From Pyronema omphalodes (lineage: Eukaryota; Ascomycota; Pezizomycetes; Pezizales; Pyronemataceae), in assembly GCA_024516155.1 (NCBI GenBank), contig JAJJXM010000001.1, positions 1,116,001 to 1,180,000 of the forward strand: a stretch of DNA of 64,000 nt, in the 5' to 3' direction. Positions 57,213 through 64,000 of the stretch are shown here, one piece after another (within the stretch, counting starts at the first letter, position 1; every line of letters begins with the position of its first letter). The notes beneath the pieces were generated by a model. That model did not search any database. It was not told where the DNA came from and saw only the letters and a program-made list of their open reading frames with translations. The position numbers were made by a program, and so were the translations under genes.

Positions 57213-57596
57213 CGTGAAGGTGTTTTGGGCCGTGAATTTGCTGGGGTTTCGGGGCGTTAGTAGTCGGCTGTCGTTGCGTCGAAATTCGCTTGTGTGATTG
57301 AACCGCACTATCCCACAATCTCTTGTGTTCAGCTGGACTGCTTTTGTGTGTGCCCTAAACCCTGAGCGCTAAGACAGCAGCGTCGGCGCCAAGTAGCGCT
57401 ACGACCAAAACGTCTAATTGATAGTTACCCTGAACCCGACCGAAATCTCTGCCAGGCTTGCTGGAAAAAAAAAAGTTAGAAGACACGACCCGCCATCGCT
57501 CTCTCACCCGCGACTTACCAAAGCAACCCAACTTCACCCTCAACCCCTATCGTCAACAATCCCAATCGTTGACTCTCATTCCGGTCGCATATAGCA
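57213..57596. promoter_or_regulatory. shared uL22/NOP1 bidirectional promoter
   Basis: 384 bp separate the two divergent start codons. A telobox-like CCCTAAACCCT lies at 57353-57363, near the middle. Telobox motifs bound by Tbf1/Rap1-type factors are known in promoters of translation genes in several fungi and plants; its use here is inferred. Confidence 0.55.
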
Positions 57597-58798
57597 ATGG
57601 CTTTCACTCCTAGAGGTGGACGTGGTGGAGGAGGACGTGGCGGCGGTGACCGCGGTGGACGTGGTGGATTCACTCCCAGAGGAGGACGCGGTGGAGCCAG
57701 AGGTTTGTACTGACCGATCCACGATCATGGAAACTTCGGATGGACCTTAATCGATCGCGCCATACACTTGCGCCTCTCTTTACGGGTTGCGTTACTGTTC
57801 AATGGCATTTGATTGTCGGGGTCATATGATTTCCAATGACGCGAAAATTTTTAAACAGGCGCTGACAAACTACAGGTGGAGCTCCCGGAGGACGTGGTGG
57901 TGGACGTGGAGGAGCTGCCGGTGGACGCGGAGGACGTGGAGGACGCGGAGGACCCCGTGGAGGAGCCCGCGGTGGTGCCCGTGGAGGAGCTCGCGGAGGA
58001 GCCAAGGTCATCGTCGAGAAGCACCGTCACGAGGGTGTCTTCATTGCCCGCGCCAAGGAGGACATGTTGGTGACCCGCAACTTGACTCCCGGTGAGTCCG
58101 TCTACGGAGAGAAGCGCATCTCTGTCGATGCTCCTGCCTCTGGAACCGACGAGAACGGACAGCCTGTTGCCACCAAGATCGAGTACCGTGTCTGGAACCC
58201 CTTCAGATCCAAGATTGCCGCTGGTATCCTTGGAGGTTTGGACAACATCTACATCAAGCCTGGTGCTAAGGTTCTCTACATTGGAGCCGCTGCCGGTACC
58301 TCCGTCTCTCACGTCGCTGATATCGTTGGACCCACCGGATGCGTCTACGCCGTCGAGTTCTCTCACCGTCCCGGACGTGAGCTCATCAACATGGCTAAGA
58401 AGCGCACCAACGTTATTCCCATCATTGAGGATGCCCGTCACCCCATGAAGTACCGTATGCTCGTCGGAATGGTCGACGTTGTTTTCGCAGACGTTGCCCA
58501 GCCTGACCAGGCCCGTATTGTCGGACTCAACTGCCATCTCTTCCTCAAGGACCAGGGAGGAGTCTTGATCTCCATCAAGGCCAGCTGTATCGACTCTACT
58601 GCCCCTGCTGAGGCCGTCTTCGTCGCCGAGGTTAAGAAGATGAGAGAGGAGCGCATCAAGCCCAGCGAGCAATTGACCCTAGGTAAATACTCTTTCGTGC
58701 TCCCATAACCTTGAACACATTGCTGATTATTACTTCTAGAACCTTTCGAGAGAGACCACTGTATCGTTGTTGGAAAGTACCTTCGCTCATCATCGTAA
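57597..58798 (+). CDS. nop1: fibrillarin, box C/D snoRNP 2'-O-methyltransferase
   Basis: Exons 57597-57702, 57876-58682 and 58740-58798 give 323 residues; introns 173 and 57 bp. The N-terminal Gly/Arg-rich (GAR) domain, split by intron 1, is followed by [27 protein letters not shown] and [12 protein letters not shown]. The methyltransferase core has [18 protein letters not shown], the SAM site [33 protein letters not shown] and [15 protein letters not shown]; the last exon is [19 protein letters not shown]. Length and motifs are those of yeast Nop1. In the nucleolus it methylates rRNA guided by box C/D snoRNAs and modifies histone H2A Gln. Intron 1 has no convincing C/D-box pair, so I do not call an intronic snoRNA. 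Confidence 0.97.
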
Positions 58799-59577
58799 AC
58801 AATGAGCTGGGTTGTAATGTTAGTTGGCGATGTGGCGATGATTATGACGAGGTGCAAAAAGTTGTACATATAAAAACGCCTATGGATGGCGGGCGGGTTT
58901 CCTTTTTTCATGCGGCAACAATATCCTCTTGCCTTTCATATTTAGGAACAGTGGAATATGGTTGTCTTGTGGTCGGTGTGGGATTTTTCATTTTTTGTTC
59001 AGGATCTTATTGCGTTTGTTTTGTCATGTCTTGCTGTACTGGGTTAAAATACATTGTTAGGAATTTCTCTACTACCACACATTCTTGATGAGGCACATAT
59101 TCACAGCAGTATTTAATTTGGTCTGCGAGAATAATCAGCAGAAGCAATTGATAATTCCAAATCATGTGCAGATCAGTGATGTTGAATTTTAGGCTCTTTT
59201 AGACATTACTTAGGAATCCATATTCTGTTCAGCGCCGGCTTTCAGAGACTGCCCTTGTGGCTGTGGTCACCTATCAAGCTTTTGCAACGCGCTCAGAGAC
59301 GGAAACCCACCTTAAAGCGCCGCGCAGCAACAGCACGCGATGAGCATCTGCCTTCCGTGGTTCGCTAACTGGCGTGCGCATGGATACCTCACCGTAGCCC
59401 CGCCTCAATGAACCAATCCCTTCGTTACCCCTCACTAGACCAGAAGACCCTGTAAATCAAACTCCATTGATCACTAAGAACCCTACGTACAAGTAATATA
59501 GCAAGTGGTAACAAAATAAACAGTAATATCTATCATCGACAAAAAAGAAAAAACGCAAAAACTTTTTTCTTCATCCA
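58799..59577. other. convergent intergenic gap
   Basis: 3' flanks of NOP1 and UTP4; T-rich and AT-rich, no gene recognised. Confidence 0.6.
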
Positions 59578-62282
59578 TTAACTTCTGCCATCGTAAAATC
59601 TCGGAGGCAAGCCGACATCCCAGACCGGCCTCTCCACTACCACCATCTCAACAGCCTCCAACCCACGCTCTTCTTCCCATCCTTCTCCGGCCATTTCCAA
59701 TACCTCTCTCTTCCCCACTGGCAAAAATCCCAGTAACGACCGGTATCTAAATGAACCCCAGAAAGGTTTCTGACCCCTCTGTTTCCGCAACACCTTCTTT
59801 CCTTCCTCCATCTGCTCATCACTATCACTCAAGATCTCATCCTCGAAATCAGTATCGTCCTCCGTTGTTGTTGCATGTTCAGTCTTAGGACCCATTGGTG
59901 TAGGCATCATCGCACCAGCACCACTGATGCTACCAATACCGACTGGCGCACCACGCTTCCTCTTTCCATCGCTCTGGACAACATCGAACTTCGTACCGTG
60001 ATTTGGCCACTGTCGCGAAAAGTCGAACATCCATACCCATGATGCTCCGTAAACCCATGCGCGATTAGGATTTGAGTCCTCCCAGAAAGCACCAACTGCG
60101 CGGTCTAATACCGATGCGAAGTCGACGGGGACACAGCCGGGCATGGGGTTCTCCTGAGACCAAGGGGTCAAACGACCGGATGTGGCTGAGAACAAAAGGA
60201 TGACGTGGGTGTCGGCGGGAAGGATGAGAAGCTCGGCATCGGGTGCCTCTTCGTCGTCGTTGCCGGAGGAGATCTGAGGAGTAGTAGGAGCGGGGCGGAA
60301 AGAGAGGATGGCGGGGGCGGCGGGGAGACGGGGGATAGGAGTGGTGATGCGCGACCAGGTTTCGTCGGAGAGGACGAAGGTGGTGATATTACCCGAAAGA
60401 TCACCGACGGCAAGGAGGCGGGAGGTAGAGGAGAAGGCCGCCTTGGTAATGGTGCGGAGGTAGGTGCCGTGAGTACCCTCATCCTGGCGCTGGCGCGACT
60501 TCTTCTTGCTGGGAGTGAAGGCCTTCAAGCTAGGAGCGGTGATAGGAGGAAGCTCACGGTCGAGCTCGTTGATAGGAGAGGCAATTCCGAAAGTGGGCTT
60601 CTCCTTGCGGTCGGCGGGAATGGTAATGTCGAGATTCGCAACGAGGACGCGGGAGTCAGGAGTAATGACGAGAAGGCGCTTTCCGTCGGGGGTGAACTGA
60701 AGGTGACGGGCACCCTCCTCAGCGAGGTCGATATCGTCTTCGTTGTCAGAGTCTTCACCGCTGGAGTTGTCCTGAACGGAGCTCTTGAGGGGAATTCCGT
60801 TGGGAATGGCAATTCTCTGAGGACGGAGAACCTGGGAACCAGGACGCTTGGAGTTGCGAAGGTAGAAGAGCTTGATATCTCCACTGGTAGCAACTGCCAA
60901 AAGGAATCCTGCATTCAGAGGAAGAGGAGTAATAGCCGCAGAGGTTATGTGCTCCTCGTGGCTCACTATCATGCGACTCAATAGTTTTCTTCCTTGTGTC
61001 TCATCATCGAGGTTTAAGTCGGCGGGCATAACTTCTTGTAGCTCCTCGATTCTCCAAATCTTCACCTCACGCTCCCAGAAGCTCATCAAAATTCTGTGTT
61101 CGGGAATTGTGGCGACAATGGGGGTCTGAGGAACGAGCGAGAGGACACGATGGTTCTCGGTGGTAAATCCACGGAGAGGAGTGATAATGGGAGTCATGTC
61201 AACACCTATTGCAGAGTTAGAGAAGCTAAATGATACGAGAAGAGGGATCACATACCTCCAGAAACGACGACGCTGAAGGCACCAGACTCATACGCAGCCA
61301 TAGCCACTACATCGTGCTTGTGGAAACGTCTTCTGGCAACCTCAGCCCAACCACGACCCTTACCAGTAATCTTGTAAAGTACAGTCCGCATATCAGCGCC
61401 TGCACTGATTACGGTCTCACCTTGTGGCCCTCCGACCTCAAGAGTCAAACAGTCTGCTTCATGTGCCTTCATCCGTTGCTTCAAAGTCCAGTTTGACCCG
61501 TTCCAGAAGCACACCTCTCCTCTTGAATCTCCCGAAACAATATCACCGTTCTTGGTAACCTTCACCGCCCAGACCAAAGCTTCCTTGCCTCGGTCACGAG
61601 TCAAGGACATTCTCGCGATGCTACGTCCAGATCGAATATCCCACACTCTGATTGTAGAGTCTGCCATACCAGCAACAATGGTGTTTCTGTCCTTCCAAAC
61701 CAAGCTCATAACTCTGGCCTTCGCATTTCCAACCCTTGTGAGGTTCTTGACAAAAGTCAACTGACCCTTTCCTCCTGCGGTAGACAACAACTTCAAGGTT
61801 CCGTCGTTAGTTCCAACCACAATTTTCTGCGCAAGCGCTTCCTCATCGTCCTTCTCCTCCTCCGGGATATCTGCGACATTTCTTCTAGGCTGAGCAGCAA
61901 TTGACCAAATAACTCCTCCGTTGCAGTCGAGGTGCTTAACGGGGCGTCCAGTTGTAAGGTCCCATTCCGTAACCGCAGACGAGGAACCGATACTGATTAA
62001 ACGAAGCTGTCCACGTCCAGTAGGGTCGTAGTCCTGAACCCAAGCAAGACCCTCAATTGCGAAGCGGTCTTTTCCTCCCTGCAAAGTCGTCTCGTGATGC
62101 CATTTTCCAGATAGAGGGTTCCAAATCTCAATTGAGCCGTCGCGGCGTCCGATAGCTACACGGAGGGATTTCGGGGGAGAAAGCGCGCTGTTAGGAACCG
62201 AGGGATGGGAGAATGCAATGCTGGTGATGCTGCTCGGAGGGTAGTCGACGAAGCGACATCTGTGTAGGGAAACGTGGGTCAT
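59578..62282 (-). CDS. utp4: UTP4/Cirhin, t-UTP subunit of the small-subunit processome
   Basis: Exons 62282-61256 and 61205-59578 with a 50-bp intron give 884 residues. The start MTHVSLHRCRFVDYPPSSITSIAFS and the following VAIGRRDGSIEIWNP, WDLTTGRPVKHLDCNGGVIWSIA, GTNDGTLKLL, AGMADSTIRVWDIRSGRSI and SGDSRGEVCFWNGSNW blades match UTP4. A second beta-propeller follows (HLQFTPDGKRLLVITPDSRVL). Acidic loops (GEDSDNEDDID) and a basic C-terminus complete the protein. It binds early pre-rRNA in the nucleolus and supports Pol I transcription and 18S processing. The joint VVSGG|VDMTP is phase 1. Divergent from the small cysteine-rich gene. Confidence 0.93.
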
Positions 62283-62804
62283 TTCCGATGGTAAAAAAAA
62301 ATGCTGATTATAGGAATGAGGGTGGTATTAGCACGGCGTTAAACACCGGCAAACTTTGTATGTGGTTCGTGTTTGGGGCGCAAAAATCGTGAAAATCGTC
62401 AAGTCTGGCGCTGTATGGCAGACTGAAATTCGAAGGATTCGAACTTTTTGTCGATACTAAGACTAGCGCGATTTGGGAATCGCGGCTGAACTTTCGTAAA
62501 AAGAGGGTAACAAAATTTATACTTTTTCCCGTGGGAAATTTTTCGCGCGATGAGCGAAATCTTGGCAGCAGCGGGCTCAGCGTTGCAGCGAAAGCACTCG
62601 CGTTGAGGCTTGCCGAATTGAGCGCGCTGAAGCTTTGGCTTCCCGTGGGCGTGCTTCTAGACTACGCGTTGCATCACTCGCTCAACGCAATTCTACCGAA
62701 TCCACCGAATATATCCCCATTCACCGCTCGCGAATTCGTTTATTAACCTACGGTTTCTTCGCTTCTTCGAGGTGTATCCGCTCTTTTACACAGAATTATA
62801 CGCT
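62283..62804. promoter_or_regulatory. divergent promoter of UTP4 and the cysteine-rich gene
   Basis: 522 bp. GCGATGAGC (62547-62555) is a PAC-type box and AAATTTTT (62536-62543) is RRPE-like, adjacent to each other. In yeast these two mark ribosome-biogenesis promoters. Distance to the UTP4 start is about 265 bp, to the other start about 250 bp. Confidence 0.5.
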
Positions 62805-63260
62805 ATGGCAAACCCATTTTGTCCCCTCATCAACGCCTCAGCAGCTCCGGCGGCAGCTCCCAAGCGGAAAAGAGACACCACGATGTCCTCCGAACCCGTA
62901 CCCTCCTCCCTCGATGTCTCTGGCCGCACAATGAAGCGTACTCGCGCACGTCCAAACGAGGAGCAAGTTCAACAATACACTCTCGAGAAATTATTCTCCG
63001 CCGCAAAGATTAGCACACCTGCGCCTACAAAATCTAAAATGAGTAGCTTCATGTCATTATTTAGGCGCTCAGCTCCGGTGGAGATGCAGATTACGAAGGC
63101 CACCAAGTGCGAGGATTGTGACCGGTCGATGGAGTACCATGGGGAGCGAGAGGAAGAGGAGCTACATTGTGTTGCCTGTAAAAGGACGGTGTGTGATATG
63201 GGATGTTCGTCGAGTAATGGTATGGGGAGGGTTTGTTTAGAATGCGCAAGGCATCGGTAG
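62805..63260 (+). CDS. small cysteine-rich (putative zinc-binding) protein, unknown function
   Basis: 151 residues, single exon, from ATG 62805 (MANPFCPLINASAAP). A Lys/Arg tract (PKRKRD, later MKRTRARP) looks like a nuclear signal; a middle helix (VQQYTLEKLFSAA) and a linker follow. The C-terminal third has eight Cys: CEDC, CVACKRTVCDMGC and CLEC, plus Cys/His near the end (CARHR), a likely double zinc-binding module with RING/PHD-like spacing. The exact family was not recognised. An upstream ORF extension lacks ATG. The divergent start opposite UTP4 suggests, weakly, shared growth regulation. Confidence 0.72.
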   Translation: MANPFCPLINASAAPAAAPKRKRDTTMSSEPVPSSLDVSGRTMKRTRARPNEEQVQQYTLEKLFSAAKISTPAPTKSKMSSFMSLFRRSAPVEMQITKATKCEDCDRSMEYHGEREEEELHCVACKRTVCDMGCSSSNGMGRVCLECARHR

Positions 63261-63530
63261 AAACTCGGCGTATTCGGTAATGAGGCTTTTGGTATTTTTA
63301 CGGCAACGGGGATTTTTTGGGCTATTTTTATTATTTATTGGGACGTATGGGAGTTTATGTCGTTTTCCTCTTGTTCTTATCTGCCGGACAGTATATTTTA
63401 TACCCGAAACACAAGTAGACTACACTGGCAGGAAATTAAGATATAATCCAACAATTAATCCCAATATAATTTGACGCCCGCAGAAAAGAATATTCTAGAT
63501 CGCCATTAAAACCAAATACATATAAAACTT
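63261..63530. other. convergent 3' gap
   Basis: Separates the cysteine-rich gene and MAP1 3' ends. A 64-codon frame here has no motif. Confidence 0.5.
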
Positions 63531-64000
63531 TTATGGTTTCGGCACAATCGCAGCCAACTCCTCTTTGGGGATGGGCACCGGGCCACCAGGGGAATCTGCC
63601 TTTCTCGCAGTGAGAACCTCAACACCATCATCCGTTACCAAAAGAGTGTGCTCGAACTGGGCGCTCAACGTTCCGTCTCTGGTAGCGGAAGTCCAGTCAT
63701 CAGGCCAAGTCTTGTCTTGCCAATCACCAGCGTTGATCATAGGCTCGATAGTAAAGCACATTCCCTTCTTAGCCTGTCCAACAGCCTTGTTCTTTTTGTA
63801 GTGGGGGACGTTGGGAGGACAGTGGAAGAGCTGGTTAATACCGTGACCGCAGTAGTTTCGGACAACGCTACATCCGCGCGATTTCGCAAGTGGCTCGATA
63901 ACTGCGCCAGGGTCCCGGAAGAGCATGCCGGGCTTGACAAGAGCGATGGCTGCATTGAGACAGTCACGTGCCGTCTCGACAACTCGGATTGCCTCGTTCG
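63531..64000 (-). CDS. map1: methionine aminopeptidase 1, C-terminal part (runs off the window)
   Basis: About 156 codons to the window edge, no start seen. The visible part reads [21 protein letters not shown], then [58 protein letters not shown] and [18 protein letters not shown]. The type-1 metal ligands visible are His in GHGINQLFH, Glu in TIEPM and Glu in FEHT. The remaining Asp ligands and the N-terminal zinc-finger region lie beyond 64000. It removes initiator Met from nascent proteins at the ribosome. No intron in the visible portion. Confidence 0.95.
   Translation of the reverse strand, partial: NEAIRVVETARDCLNAAIALVKPGMLFRDPGAVIEPLAKSRGCSVVRNYCGHGINQLFHCPPNVPHYKKNKAVGQAKKGMCFTIEPMINAGDWQDKTWPDDWTSATRDGTLSAQFEHTLLVTDDGVEVLTARKADSPGGPVPIPKEELAAIVPKP

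Noticed and set aside
57703..57875. Possible intronic C/D snoRNA in the first NOP1 intron
   Set aside because: CTGA-like boxes occur but no RTGATGA C box with paired ends could be found.
57851..58672. 273-codon frame antisense to NOP1
   Set aside because: Mirror of the GAR-coding sequence and methyltransferase core; low-complexity Ser/Thr/Gly run.

Overview
The window is nuclear DNA of a filamentous ascomycete (Pezizomycotina). The evidence is short spliceosomal introns (about 48-205 bp, mostly 50-60 bp) with CTAAC/CTGAC-type branch sites, a Zn2Cys6 regulator with a fungal middle homology region, fungal PEX7, OSH, TRM4 and UTP4 orthologues, and a tRNA-Tyr with an 11-nt intron. A leotiomycete-like origin is only a guess. 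All exon models were worked out by reading splice sites and domain continuity; no alignment or RNA data were available.

Layout: 1-3431 holds no recognisable gene. 3432-7355 carries two minus-strand genes, a LENG1-type RS-domain protein and a TM9/EMP70 nonaspanin. 7871-20900 is a gene-poor, AT-rich island with one EBP-type gene, three near-identical tRNA-Tyr genes, a tRNA-Trp and two non-autonomous DNA transposons: a 553-bp PIF/Harbinger derivative with long inverted repeats, and a 774-bp hAT-type element with an 8-bp target duplication. It also holds a frameshifted gene relic. 21921-32956 is a plus-strand run: a PPR1-like Zn2Cys6 factor with a 16-nt microexon, PEX7, a coiled-coil/zinc-knuckle/RRM-like protein of unknown function, and a TPMT-type methyltransferase. 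33550-34487 holds two broken reading frames. 35261-39758 has maleylacetate reductase and the tRNA m5C methyltransferase TRM4/NCL1. 39759-48138 is mostly intergenic, with a small membrane protein, an SGNH hydrolase, a tRNA-Asn and several repeats. 48139-64000 is gene-dense: CIA30-domain protein, CUE-AlkB-GRF dioxygenase, ANK-PH-FFAT oxysterol-binding protein, ribosomal protein uL22, fibrillarin, UTP4, a small cysteine-rich protein and a partial methionine aminopeptidase 1.

Functional links: TRM4, uL22, NOP1 and UTP4 all serve ribosome or tRNA biogenesis. uL22 and NOP1 are divergent and share a 384-bp promoter with a telobox-like motif. UTP4 has PAC-like and RRPE-like motifs upstream. No biosynthetic cluster, CRISPR or toxin system was seen. 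The most unusual items are the zinc-ligand microexon, the two MITE-like elements, the unassigned 990-residue protein and the possible dual-start maleylacetate reductase.
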